A stretch of 16,964 bases of DNA, taken from NCBI GenBank assembly GCA_934489915.1, contig CAKSSZ010000012.1, positions 1-16,964 of the forward strand, given 5' to 3'. Shown here piece by piece: positions 7,378 to 15,680 of this stretch (positions are counted from its first letter, which is position 1; each line of letters starts with the position of its first letter). The notes below the pieces were generated by a model that had not been told where the DNA came from, did not search any database, and worked only from the letters and a program-made list of their open reading frames with translations. The translations under genes and the position numbers were made by a program. This DNA comes from an uncultured Clostridia bacterium (GTDB lineage Bacteria; Bacillota; Clostridia; HGM11514).

Positions 7378-7402
7378 GTTTTTAACAAAGGAGGGATTGA
7401 CT

Positions 7403-8590
7403 TTGATTACCAAGGAGTTAATTGACTTATTGCATCAGGGCGCCAGTATCCAGCGGTGGAATGATCATTTTCGGCCGCATAAGGGCTTTACCGAGCTGGA
7501 TAAACAGGCGCATAAGCTGTTTTATATGTATGCGCTAAAGAAGTTTGAACCGGATGGGTCGTTGGATGAGCAACTTTTGATTGAGGGCTGTATTTTTGAA
7601 TATTTACATCGGGTGATTTTAACGGATATTAAGCCCCCGGTGTTTCATAAGCTGATGGCGGAGAAGGGTGAGCAGATCAACCGTTGGGTGCTGGAGGTGC
7701 TGCGCCCGGCTTGTGAGCCGGTGGCAGGCGGTTTTTATCAAAAATTTCAGCAATATTTGCTGGATCCGGAATATGCAAAGCAGGAAAAGAGAATTATTTC
7801 GGCGGCTCACTATTTAGCGACTGCCTGGGAATTTTCGATTGTTTATTCTTTTTCCTCTGGGTTGTACGGAATCCAGTCTGTAAAGGAAGAGATTGACGCA
7901 GAAATTGCTCCGTACTTTTCTCTGCCCAGTGTGCAGCGATACTATGCAGACGTGAAGATTAAGAATTTTCTTAATCTGGTGGGTCAGCTGCGGCTGCAGC
8001 TTCGGTGGGCGAGGTGCTACCGGATTCCGGAAACGTCCGTATTGGGGCATATGATGATTGTTGCGGCGCTCTCCTACTTTTTTACTCTGGAAATCGGCGG
8101 GTGCGGCAAGCGGGTTTGCAATAATTTTTACGGCGGACTCTTTCATGATTTGCCCGAAGTGCTGACCCGGGACATTGTTTCTCCGGTCAAACGGTCGGTG
8201 GAAGGACTGGACGATATTATTAAGGAAATTGAAAATGATGCATTGGAGCAGACGGTGTTCCCGCTGCTGCCGGATTCCTGGCGGGATAAGCTGCATTATT
8301 ATATCCAGGAGGAATTTAAAAGCAAGATCATTTCAGGCGGTCAGGTGACCTATTGCTCCAGTGATGAAATCAACCGTCTGTATGATCAGGAAAAATTTAA
8401 TCCGTTAGACGGAGAATTGATCCGGGGGGCGGATCATTTGTCCGCTTATATTGAGGCTTATCTTTCCATTCAATACGGGATCCGTTCTGAGGCGTTGATC
8501 AGCGGGCAAAAAAATCTCTACCCTTTATACAAGGGTAGAGCAATTGCCGGTTTGGATATGCAGCAGTATTTTGATTTGTTTACGGCGTAG
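7403..8590 (+). CDS. HD-domain metal-dependent phosphohydrolase (YfbR-like)
   Basis: This gene encodes 395 residues from TTG 7403, which sits seven bases after AAAGGAGGG (7388-7395). Longer in-frame starts overlap the promoter. The HD superfamily metal ligands are visible in order: H216 (TSVLGHMM), H248-D249 (GLFHDLPEVLTRD) and D344 (GADHLSAYIEA). E252 and D257 follow the HD pair as in YfbR-type 5'-deoxynucleotidases. The family hydrolyses nucleotide phosphates, and the exact substrate here is unknown. The N-terminal 200 residues are mostly helical and not assigned to a domain. The protein is cytoplasmic. The gene stands alone. Its last 11 bases overlap the convergent VanW gene. Codons 371-380 also encode the stem of that gene's terminator on the other strand. 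Confidence 0.85.
   Translation: MITKELIDLLHQGASIQRWNDHFRPHKGFTELDKQAHKLFYMYALKKFEPDGSLDEQLLIEGCIFEYLHRVILTDIKPPVFHKLMAEKGEQINRWVLEVLRPACEPVAGGFYQKFQQYLLDPEYAKQEKRIISAAHYLATAWEFSIVYSFSSGLYGIQSVKEEIDAEIAPYFSLPSVQRYYADVKIKNFLNLVGQLRLQLRWARCYRIPETSVLGHMMIVAALSYFFTLEIGGCGKRVCNNFYGGLFHDLPEVLTRDIVSPVKRSVEGLDDIIKEIENDALEQTVFPLLPDSWRDKLHYYIQEEFKSKIISGGQVTYCSSDEINRLYDQEKFNPLDGELIRGADHLSAYIEAYLSIQYGIRSEALISGQKNLYPLYKGRAIAGLDMQQYFDLFTA
8508..8540 (-). terminator. Terminator of the VanW gene, inside the convergent HD coding sequence
   Basis: On the minus strand a perfect 10-base stem (8540-8531 with 8525-8516) has a five-base loop. One A follows (complement of 8515), then seven T (8514-8508). It lies 39 bases after the stop codon of the VanW gene. 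On the plus strand the same bases encode Leu-Tyr-Pro-Leu-Tyr-Lys-Gly-Arg in the HD protein. Confidence 0.9.
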
Positions 8591-10136
8591 GAGAGGGGGA
8601 GGGCGAGAGAGAAGAGACACCTTCCCGAATTACCTTTGGAACCGGTTCATAGCGACTGGTGGAGATCATGTCGTTTTGCACCGTTTCACCGTTGCGGGTG
8701 ATGATCCGATACGTGTTTACAACGCTGCCGTCTGTTCCGTTCTGAATGATTTCCTGTTTGCCGGCTTCTAACCGGTCGGTCATCACTGTTTTACTATGGT
8801 AGGGGATCGTTTCCGTTACGCTGTTGTTGATGGTGACGGTCTGATCCGGGTTTGCATTGGTTCCCTGAATGGTGATGGTCAGGTTGCTGCCATCAGCAGC
8901 GGCTAAAATACGGATGGGGAACAGCGAGGTGTTTTGAAATTGCAAATCGACCCCATCTGCGGAGATTTCTGCATCCTGTCCGGCGGGAATATAACTGACG
9001 GGCAAGGTGTGAGCTGTGCGGGAGAGGATGTGCAAGTTGGCGTAGAGAGCGGCAGAATAAAGGGTAGAAGCCGCCTGACAAAGCCCTCCCCCGGGAGCCT
9101 GCTTCAGTTCCCCCCGGGAATAAACATTAGCCGGGCGGAAGCCTTGTTCCGTGGTGCCGCCTCCGACCCGTTCCAAAAAGGAAAAAGTTTCACCTGCTTC
9201 TAAAATAATGCCGTTGAGCCGCTGTGCTGCCAGCTCTACATTATAATTCCGCCCGTCGTCACCGGAACCGTACGAGGTGGTGTAGGTGGCGATGGTATCC
9301 TTTAAAATATTGGTGTCCAGATCCGCATAGGTAACGCTTGCCTTGGTGTATACCAAGGGAATTTTGCACGTTTTTTTGTCTTTTAACAGCTGGGCGGCGG
9401 ACTCTTTATCAAAAGAAACGCCGTCCTCGTCCGGGATGATTGTAATTTCACCGTTTTCTGTTTGGTATCGGGCATTGACCGGATCCTTGAAAAATTCGTC
9501 AGCCAGCGCTTCCACCGAAATGGGAGCGGGGCTTTCTTTTTTTGTGGCAAGAGCTACCGGCTCCTGTGTACCGGAAAGCAATGCGTCAAGTAGGTCATGC
9601 ATCAGCTGCTCTCGGTCAATGACTTCTCCTTTTTCTCCGGCGGTGACGACAATAAAGCCGTCCTCCTCCCGATAGGTTGCTTCCTTCACCGGTGTTTTGA
9701 TTTTCTTTTGCAGAGAAGCAAGGTGTTGGTTTAGTTTTTCTTCATCATAGGAGATGGTGGGGTAAACTGCGGTTCCCATCAGCCGTGCGGCTAAAATATC
9801 CTTGCAGCGCAGGAAAACAGATCCGTTTTTTCCTAATAAATAAGCTTGGTTGACGGCATCCTCCCAGTCTATTTTTGCGCCGATATCGGCAAGGCGTAAG
9901 GAAACCTCCACATTAGAATAGGTGAGAACCACCGGTTTTTCCGTCAGCCCCTGGGCGGCCATCATGGTTTTTTCTTTTGCCCGTTCTAAGGTGTTCCCCT
10001 CTAAAGGCAGTGCAGATAACCGCACCCCGTAGGCAACCGTTTGCTGAATATAACAGGTAAACAGCAGCACACAGGCTGACGCAACCAGTACAACCGCTAA
10101 AATTGCTGCAAATATAATTGGAATTGTCTTTTTCAT
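8580..10136 (-). CDS. Membrane-anchored VanW-domain protein with a G5-like C-terminal domain
   Basis: This gene encodes 518 residues. A single N-terminal membrane anchor (about residues 4-29) places the rest outside the cell. Residues about 50-280 match the peptidoglycan-binding module that precedes VanW domains (YoaR-like), in two halves. The VanW domain runs from about 300 to 410, with EAGETFSFLERVGGG and the hallmark GGGLCQAASTLYSAAL. A G5-like domain (about 435-500, TIPYHSKTVMTD...GTDGSVVNTYRI) follows, then a Ser/Pro tail, SSLSPSPSPTP. VanW was first seen in vancomycin-resistance clusters, but its biochemical role is not established; here there is no van operon. AAGGAGGT precedes ATG 10136. 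The gene is divergent from spoIIP and overlaps the convergent HD gene by 11 bases. Confidence 0.92.
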   Translation of the reverse strand: MKKTIPIIFAAILAVVLVASACVLLFTCYIQQTVAYGVRLSALPLEGNTLERAKEKTMMAAQGLTEKPVVLTYSNVEVSLRLADIGAKIDWEDAVNQAYLLGKNGSVFLRCKDILAARLMGTAVYPTISYDEEKLNQHLASLQKKIKTPVKEATYREEDGFIVVTAGEKGEVIDREQLMHDLLDALLSGTQEPVALATKKESPAPISVEALADEFFKDPVNARYQTENGEITIIPDEDGVSFDKESAAQLLKDKKTCKIPLVYTKASVTYADLDTNILKDTIATYTTSYGSGDDGRNYNVELAAQRLNGIILEAGETFSFLERVGGGTTEQGFRPANVYSRGELKQAPGGGLCQAASTLYSAALYANLHILSRTAHTLPVSYIPAGQDAEISADGVDLQFQNTSLFPIRILAAADGSNLTITIQGTNANPDQTVTINNSVTETIPYHSKTVMTDRLEAGKQEIIQNGTDGSVVNTYRIITRNGETVQNDMISTSRYEPVPKVIREGVSSLSPSPSPTP

Positions 10137-10170
10137 CGGCGACCTCCTTGTGGTGACAAGCCTTTCTTTT

Positions 10171-10199
10171 ATTATACTCCATTTATGTCAACTTGTAAA
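10171..10199 (-). promoter_or_regulatory. Promoter of the VanW gene
   Basis: On the minus strand TTTACA (10199-10194) and TATAAT (10176-10171) are 17 bases apart. A TTGACA (10192-10187) overlaps the spacer but is only nine bases from the -10 and cannot serve it. Confidence 0.85.
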
Positions 10200-10234
10200 T
10201 AACCAAAAAGCAATTCTTAAAAATAATTTGTCCG

Positions 10235-10242
10235 CATATAAT
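10235..10242 (+). promoter_or_regulatory. Possible sigma-E-like -10 element ahead of spoIIP
   Basis: CATATAAT differs by one base from the sporulation sigma-E -10 consensus CATACAAT. It lies 28 bases before the spoIIP start codon. No matching sigma-E -35 is clear at 13-15 bases. The same bases contain TATAAT, so a vegetative promoter is an alternative. Confidence 0.4.
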
Positions 10243-10270
10243 AAAGAAAAAAGAAAAACAGGTGGACAAT

Positions 10271-11203
10271 ATGAAACGAAAATACATAGCGTTTTTTCTG
10301 GCTTTGGCAATAGGAGCCAAGCTGTTGGGCGGGTTGCATTGCAGTACGGAGGGGAGCAAGTGGATCTTGGGGCAGATCCTTCCTGTAAAGGGGGCGGTTG
10401 CAGAAAGCTTGGCGCCGTCTTTGCTCAGAATGGGAAATTCCGTTTTTTCAGCAAAGCTGACCAAACGCAGAAAGCAGGAACCCAAGGAAGAGCCAGTTTC
10501 ACCGGCTGCCTGGAGCCCGCAGGTGAGGAATCAAACTTCTTATGAGATCAATCCTGCAGAACTGGTGCGCCAAGCTCTGCCTTTTTTACCTCTGCGGGAC
10601 GGGAAACTGCCTCAGGTACTGATTGTTCATACGCATACGTCAGAGGGGTATCAGCCGGAGGAACGTTCTCAGGATCCGGAGAAAAATGTCATTGTCATTG
10701 GAGAAATTCTCACCCGGGCGTTGGAGAAAGAAGGAATAGGGGTCATTCATGATACCACCGTACATGACGCTGATTATAACGGTTCCTACGGCCGCAGCCG
10801 TGAAACGGTGGAACAAATTCTTGCCGATCACCCATCAATACAGATTGTGCTGGATGTGCATCGGGACGCCGCCACCATGGAGGATGGCGGCAGCCTGGCG
10901 GTGACAACCGATTGGGAGGGAAAGCAGGTGGGTCAGATTATGCTGGTGATCGGAACGGACGAAGGCGGGCTGGATCACCCCGATTGGAAAAGCAACTTAT
11001 CCTTTGCGCTGCGGCTGCAACGGGAGATGGATCAGCAATTTCCCGGTTTAAGCAGACCTTTAATTTTGCGAAAGGAGCGATATAATCAGGATTTAGCGCC
11101 GGGCATGGTGATTGTGGAGGTGGCGGCCAGCGGCAATCAGCCGGAGGAAGCCAAAGCGGGGGTAAAGCTGTTTGCCAAAGCAATGATCAAAACGCTGAAA
11201 TAG
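10271..11203 (+). CDS. spoIIP: Stage II sporulation protein P (peptidoglycan hydrolase of engulfment)
   Basis: This gene encodes 310 residues. SpoIIP is the amidase/endopeptidase of the DMP complex (SpoIID, M, P) that thins septal peptidoglycan so the mother-cell membrane can engulf the forespore. A hydrophobic N-terminal segment (about 5-21) anchors it in the membrane. Family motifs are IVHTHTSEGY at 118-127 (H120, H122, E125), LDVHRDA at 194-200, KSNLSFALRLQ at 240-250, and RYNQDLAPG at 270-278 followed by IVEVAASGN. The start is ATG 10271, with AGGTGG six bases ahead; a GTG nine bases upstream lies within this ribosome binding site. In Bacillus the gene follows gpr, whereas here it is divergent from a VanW gene. 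Clostridia often carry more than one SpoIIP-like gene, so this may not be the only copy. Confidence 0.92.
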   Translation: MKRKYIAFFLALAIGAKLLGGLHCSTEGSKWILGQILPVKGAVAESLAPSLLRMGNSVFSAKLTKRRKQEPKEEPVSPAAWSPQVRNQTSYEINPAELVRQALPFLPLRDGKLPQVLIVHTHTSEGYQPEERSQDPEKNVIVIGEILTRALEKEGIGVIHDTTVHDADYNGSYGRSRETVEQILADHPSIQIVLDVHRDAATMEDGGSLAVTTDWEGKQVGQIMLVIGTDEGGLDHPDWKSNLSFALRLQREMDQQFPGLSRPLILRKERYNQDLAPGMVIVEVAASGNQPEEAKAGVKLFAKAMIKTLK

Positions 11204-11206
11204 GGG

Positions 11207-11235
11207 TTTACAAAACGGTTGCGCCGTGATATAAT
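11207..11235 (+). promoter_or_regulatory. Promoter of the SGNH hydrolase gene
   Basis: TTTACA (11207-11212) and TATAAT (11230-11235) are 17 bases apart with an extended TGA before the -10. It starts four bases after the spoIIP stop codon, so the esterase is expressed apart from sporulation. Confidence 0.9.
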
Positions 11236-11273
11236 GGGAGCAAAGGGAAGGAGTTACACAGGAGGAGATTATC

Positions 11274-11915
11274 ATGAAAATTTTATTTTTTGGAGACTCA
11301 CTGACAGACGGCGGACGGGATCGGAGCGGGGAGGCATATCCCTCTTTACAGATGGGGACGGGGTTTCCCTTGTTGATTAACGCCAGATTGGGACGGGATT
11401 ATCCGGAGAAAAAGTTCCAATTTGTGAACCGTGGGGTGAACGGCAACCGTCTTTCTGAACTATATGCCCGTATCGAGCCGGATGTGGTATTGGAACGGCC
11501 GGATGTCATCAGCTTAATGGCGGGGATTAATGATTGCGGTTTTTATTCTTTGTGGGGGCTGCAGGTCGATGCCGATCGGTTTGGACGGTTATACGAAACA
11601 ATGATTGACGAGCTTCACGGCTTTTTGCCGAATGCGTCATTTTTGATTTGCGAGCCGATTTTTTATCCGGCGGGATGGCGTAAAGATAATAAGGAAGGCA
11701 TTCGGGAGCTGCTCCCTCCGATTCAGCAGGCAGCAAAACGGACGGCAGAGAAAAAGGGAATCCCATTTTTGCCCCTGCAAGAAAAATTTGAAGCGCTGTG
11801 CAAAGCGCAGGAGCCGGAATACTGGCTGTTTGACGGGATTCATCCTACCCCTGCCGGTCATCAGGTAATTGCGGACGCATGGATTGAACTGTTTCAGAAG
11901 GAATATTTGCAGTAA
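11274..11915 (+). CDS. SGNH/GDSL-family hydrolase (probable carbohydrate or lipid esterase)
   Basis: This gene encodes 213 residues with no signal peptide. All four SGNH blocks are present: FGDSLTDGG with nucleophile Ser9, RGVNGNR with the oxyanion Gly, AGINDCG with Asn86, and FDGIHPTPAGH with the Asp187/His190 pair. Such enzymes deacylate sugars, xylan, lipids or peptidoglycan. The cytoplasmic form next to a GH78-like gene suggests deacetylation of imported plant glycosides, but this is inference from one neighbour with its own promoter. AGGAGG lies eight bases before ATG 11274. A promoter upstream and a strong terminator downstream make the gene monocistronic. Confidence 0.93.
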   Translation: MKILFFGDSLTDGGRDRSGEAYPSLQMGTGFPLLINARLGRDYPEKKFQFVNRGVNGNRLSELYARIEPDVVLERPDVISLMAGINDCGFYSLWGLQVDADRFGRLYETMIDELHGFLPNASFLICEPIFYPAGWRKDNKEGIRELLPPIQQAAKRTAEKKGIPFLPLQEKFEALCKAQEPEYWLFDGIHPTPAGHQVIADAWIELFQKEYLQ

Positions 11916-11927
11916 GTATATTATCTC

Positions 11928-11966
11928 ATCAGACCAACCGCCAAGGTTGGTCTGATTTGTTTTTTT
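11928..11966 (+). terminator. Rho-independent terminator of the SGNH hydrolase gene
   Basis: A perfect 12-base stem (11928-11939 with 11945-11956) with a five-base loop is followed by TTGTTTTTTT up to 11966. Confidence 0.95.
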
Positions 11967-11976
11967 GGAAAAAGGA

Positions 11977-12005
11977 TTGACAAACGAACGGATTTATAAT
12001 ATTGT
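11977..12005 (+). promoter_or_regulatory. Promoter of the GH78-like gene
   Basis: A perfect TTGACA (11977-11982) is followed after 17 bases by TATTGT (12000-12005). The better TATAAT at 11995-12000 is only 12 bases from the -35 and would need a different -35. Confidence 0.6.
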
Positions 12006-12031
12006 AACATGCATAAAAGGAGGCAGCAGCT

Positions 12032-14214
12032 ATGGCATTTGATTCGATTCATTTTATTAAACCGCAGGAAAAATACGATTCTTCCAGGCTGGATTATGCG
12101 CCTATGTTTCGCAAAAAGTTTCAGGTTGGAAAAGCGGTCGGTAAAGCGACGCTTTCTGTTTGCGGCTTAGGCTACGGATATTATTACTTAAACGGAGAGA
12201 AGGTTACGCCGGATTTATTTACTGCGCCGGTCAGCGTTATGAAAAAACTCTTTGGTACAATACCTATGATGTGACTGATCAGCTCCACAAAGGGGAAAAT
12301 ATATTTGCGGTAATTTTGGGGAACGGCTGGTATAACGAAGGGGTTAAAACGGTATGGAAGTTTGATGAGGCGTCATGGCGCGGAATGCCGAAATTTATTC
12401 TCCGGCTGGAAGCGGACGGAGAGGTTATCTTAAAAAGTGACGAAAGCTGGAAATGCACTCTGAAATCGCCTTGCACTTATAATCAGCTCAGGGTTGGGGA
12501 GCATTTTGATTCCCGGCTTTACCAAGATACCTGGAACGGGTTCAATTATGATGACAGCTCGTGGGAAACAGCCTGTGAGGAGGAGCAACCGCCGAAGGGC
12601 GTCTTTCGGGAATGCCTATGCGAGCCCATCAGAATTTGTGAGGAATACGAACCAAAGGAAATTACAAAAATCGGTGAGCAAAAGTATTTGTTTGATTTTG
12701 GACAGAATATGTCCGGTTTTGCACGGCTGAATGTGAATCAGCCATCGGGAGACAAAATTGTACTGGAATATGCCGAGAGCATGAATGCGGATCATACCAT
12801 CCAATATCACGGAATGAATGCGGAACGCCTTTATGCCGACCGGGTGTTTCAGACGGACGAATTTATTTGCTGCGGAAAGCCCTTTTCGTGGACGCCGCTT
12901 TTTACATATCACGGGTTCCGATATGTTGTTGTCTCCGGCTTGAAGGATGCGGATCAAGCTACGCTTACTGCGCTTTTTGTCCATCAGGATGTGAAAAGAA
13001 GAACGGAATTTGAATGCTCGGAGCAGTCCTTAAATAAACTGTTTGAAATGGGGATCTATGCGACTTATTCCAATCTTTTTTATATGCCTACCGATTGTCC
13101 TACCCGGGAAAAGCTGGGCTGGATGAATGATGTGCAGGGAACGGCAGAACAAATGCTGACGGATTTTGAAATAGAAAAACTGTTTACGAAATGGTGGCAG
13201 GATATTGTTGACGCAATGCAGGAGGACGGTATGCTGCCGGGTATTGTCCCTACAGCCGGTTGGGGGTACGAATGGGGAAACGGACCTGTTTCCGAGGGTG
13301 CACTGTTTGAAATCCCATATCGGGTTTATCTCCATACGGGGGACGATAGCCTGTTAAAAGCAGGGCTTCCATACTTTAAAAAATACAATTGCTATTTGCA
13401 GGGGAGAAAGGACGAAAACGGTGAAATCTGTTACGGTCTGGACGATTGGGCGGCACCGGATCCTGACGATAGGGTGGGAGCTGCGTTTATCAATAAAATA
13501 TTCACAGTGAAGCTGCTGCGCATCACCTTGTTGGCAGAGCAGCTTTGCAGGGAAGACAATACGGGAACTCAGGAGCTGCTGCGTAAGGAAAGGCAGGAAG
13601 TTATTGAGAAATATATCGCCTCAGACGGGAGCTGTACCATTCATCGACAGACGGCCGTTGCAATGTTGATTTATTATGATATTTATGAAACCCTTGCTCC
13701 CCTTGCGGAGCAGCTGAAACAGCTGGTAGAGGAAAAGAATTTTCATCATGATTGCGGAATGGTGGGGATTAGGAGGCTTTACGCTGCGCTTAACAAATGC
13801 GGGCTGGAGGAATATGCCTACAAAATAATTACGGCAAAAGGGTATCCGTCTTATGTGGATTGGATGGAAGGGGGGGCAACTACCCTTTGCGAGCGTTGGA
13901 ATATGACGGAATCTCAGAATCATCATATGTATTCTGATTTTATGTCCTGGATGATCAAAACAATTCTCGGCATCCGTGCAAGGATAGAACACCCCGGATT
14001 TGAAACGGTAGAAATTAATCCCCGCTTTTTGAAAGATCTGACTTATGCCAAAGGACATTGTGACACTGTCCGAGGGAGAATTGGGGTTGCATGGGAGCGG
14101 GGCGGCGGTCAGATTAAGCTGACAATTGAGGTTCCGCCTGCTTCAAAGGTATCCTACCGGGGGAAACCGTTAGGGAGCGGAATTCATGTGATCTTTTTGA
14201 AAACACAAGATTAA
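12032..14214 (+). pseudogene. Alpha-L-rhamnosidase-like glycoside hydrolase (GH78), interrupted by one frameshift
   Basis: The gene opens with AAAGGAGG eight bases before ATG 12032 and reads in one frame to about 12235 (68 residues, ending ...NGEKVTPDLFTAPVS). The sense continues one frame earlier from 12235 (RYEKTLWYNTYDVTD...) to TAA 14214, 659 residues. In the first frame translation ends at TGA 12272-12274. Joined, it is about 727 residues. Domains are a beta-rich N-terminal rhamnosidase module with NGEKV and GNGWYNEG, a second beta domain, the (alpha/alpha)6 barrel and a C-terminal beta domain. Catalytic motifs are intact: DCPTREKLGWMND, supplying the acidic residues and general acid of GH78, and GGATTLCERWNM with the likely base Glu. 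It would release L-rhamnose from plant or bacterial glycans. With no signal peptide it would be cytoplasmic. Recent mutation or a sequencing error are both possible. Confidence 0.85.
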
Positions 14215-14270
14215 GAAAAAGCCAAAAGCTTAGCTTTTCTGTTTGCTGAAAGAGGAAGCAGACAGAAGCG

Positions 14271-14311
14271 AAAAAACAATCGCAGCCAAACGTAAAATTT
14301 GGCTGCGATTG
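14271..14311 (-). terminator. Terminator of the rplU-prp-rpmA-obg operon
   Basis: A perfect 14-base stem (14277-14290 with 14298-14311) has a seven-base loop. On the minus strand six T follow (14276-14271), 15 bases after the obg stop codon. On the plus strand only CTTTCTT follows, so it may also weakly end the GH78-like transcript. A smaller hairpin (aaaagc/gctttt around TTA, 14224-14238) lies nearer the GH78-like stop codon. Confidence 0.93.
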
Positions 14312-14326
14312 CTTTCTTAATCAAGC

Positions 14327-15607
14327 TTAATCAATAAAATCAAATTCAAAATCCAGCATTTTGACTGTGTCCCCTTCACCGGCGCCTTTTTGACGGAGAG
14401 CGTCAATAATGCCCTTGCTGCGCAGCGCACGCTGGAAAAAGCGGATGGATTCCTGATCGGCAAAATTGGTGGACGCCATAATCCGGTCTACCAGAGAGCC
14501 GCTGACTTCGTACAGATCCGCATCCAGCTTGGTCACGGTAAAGGTGAGAGGGGTTTCTTTATCATATACGGCAGCCTCGCCTGTTTCTTCTTCAAACAGA
14601 GTTGGGACGGGCAGTTTGGAGAGCCGCTCCGCCGTGTAAGAAATCAGCTCCTTTACGCCCTTTCCGGTGGCAGCGCTGATGGGGAATACCCGATAGCCCC
14701 GACCGGTCATTGTTTCTGCAAAGGAGCGGTAAGCATCTTCCTCATACAGTAAATCCAGCTTGTTGGCAGCAATAATTTGTTCTTTTTCCGCCAATTGCGG
14801 GCTATATTGCGCCAGCTCCTGGTGGATCACTTCAAAATCCTCCAAAGGATTACGTCCTTCACAGCCGGAAACATCCACCACATGGATGAGCAATCGGGTT
14901 CGTTCCACATGGCGCAAAAATTCATGCCCCAAGCCTACGCCCTCGTGGGCGCCTTCGATAATTCCCGGGATATCTGCCATCACGAAGGCTTCCCCCCCCT
15001 CCGGAGTTACAATGCCCAGGTTGGGGATTAATGTTGTAAAATGGTAGTTTGCAATTTTGGGTTTAGCGCTGGAAACGGTGGAAAGCAAAGTGGATTTTCC
15101 AACGTTCGGGAACCCGACCAACCCTACGTCTGCCAGCAGCTTTAATTCCAAAAGAACGGTTCTTTGACCGCCGGGCAGCCCGTTTTTGGCAAAGTTGGGC
15201 GCTTGTCGGGTGGGGGTAGCAAAATGGGTATTGCCCCAGCCGCCGTTGCCACCCTTAGCAGCGACATATTCTTTGCCGGGGCAATTCATATCTGCTAAAA
15301 CCAGCCCGGTGGCTTCATCACGGATGATGGTACCGGCCGGTACAGCGATCACCAGACTGCGGCCATCTTTTCCGAAACACTTTTTGGCGGAGCCGTCTCC
15401 ACCCCGTTGAGCGGCGTATTTTTTTTGATAACGGAAGTCCATGAGGGTGGTCATTTTATCGTCAGCACGAAAGATCACATCTCCGCCCCGGCCGCCGTCT
15501 CCGCCGTCCGGTCCTCCTGCCGCTACATATTTTTCCCGCCGAAAGGAAACGCAGCCGTTCCCGCCGTCTCCTGCTTTAATTTCAATTTTTGCGGTATCTA
15601 CAAACAT
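14327..15607 (-). CDS. obg: Obg-family GTPase (50S assembly)
   Basis: Obg is an essential GTPase that binds the late 50S ribosomal subunit and links ribosome maturation to nucleotide state and, in Bacillus, to sporulation control. The 426 residues show all three domains. The glycine-rich Obg fold (1-157) contains GDGGNGCVSFRREK and GGPDGGDGGRGG. The G domain has G1 GFPNVGKST (165-173), G3 DIPGIIEGA (212-220), G4 NKLD (282-285) and G5 SAATG (311-315). The C-terminal OCT domain (about 345-426) is complete. AAGGAGG lies seven bases before ATG 15607. About 210 bases of structured, non-coding sequence separate it from rpmA, and I found no convincing internal promoter. Expression therefore probably depends on readthrough of that RNA. 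Confidence 0.97.
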   Translation of the reverse strand: MFVDTAKIEIKAGDGGNGCVSFRREKYVAAGGPDGGDGGRGGDVIFRADDKMTTLMDFRYQKKYAAQRGGDGSAKKCFGKDGRSLVIAVPAGTIIRDEATGLVLADMNCPGKEYVAAKGGNGGWGNTHFATPTRQAPNFAKNGLPGGQRTVLLELKLLADVGLVGFPNVGKSTLLSTVSSAKPKIANYHFTTLIPNLGIVTPEGGEAFVMADIPGIIEGAHEGVGLGHEFLRHVERTRLLIHVVDVSGCEGRNPLEDFEVIHQELAQYSPQLAEKEQIIAANKLDLLYEEDAYRSFAETMTGRGYRVFPISAATGKGVKELISYTAERLSKLPVPTLFEEETGEAAVYDKETPLTFTVTKLDADLYEVSGSLVDRIMASTNFADQESIRFFQRALRSKGIIDALRQKGAGEGDTVKMLDFEFDFID

Positions 15608-15625
15608 GGCGTCCTCCTTGTGATG

Positions 15626-15675
15626 AACCGAAAATCCACCCTTTCGTGTCCTTACGGGAGGATGTTGTTTCGGTT
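15626..15675 (-). promoter_or_regulatory. Stem-loop leader directly upstream of the obg ribosome binding site
   Basis: On the minus strand AACCGAAA (15675-15668) pairs with TTTCGGTT (15633-15626). After a four-base bulge (15667-15664), ATCCTCCC (15663-15656) pairs with GGGTGGAT (15641-15634) with one mismatch. The apical loop is 14 bases. The stem ends six bases before AAGGAGG. It could modulate obg translation or be a processing site. No T-tract follows, so it is not a terminator. Confidence 0.55.
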
Positions 15676-15680
15676 AGAAT

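Noticed and set aside
7349..7402. Upstream in-frame start at 7349 for the HD protein
   Set aside because: It lies on the -35 element, while TTG 7403 has an ideal ribosome binding site.
8580..10136. VanW as evidence for glycopeptide resistance
   Set aside because: No vanHAX, vanRS or D-Ala ligase genes are near; VanW-domain proteins are common in clostridia without resistance.
11983..12000. TATAAT at 11995 paired with TTGACA at 11977
   Set aside because: The spacer is only 12 bases, too short for sigma-A.
12241..12248. AAAAAAC as a programmed -1 frameshift heptamer in the GH78-like gene
   Set aside because: The heptamer A AAA AAC exists, but the reading frame puts codon borders at AAA AAA CTC, not A AAA AAC. 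No strong downstream stem is seen, and conserved residues suggest the frame was lost a few bases earlier.
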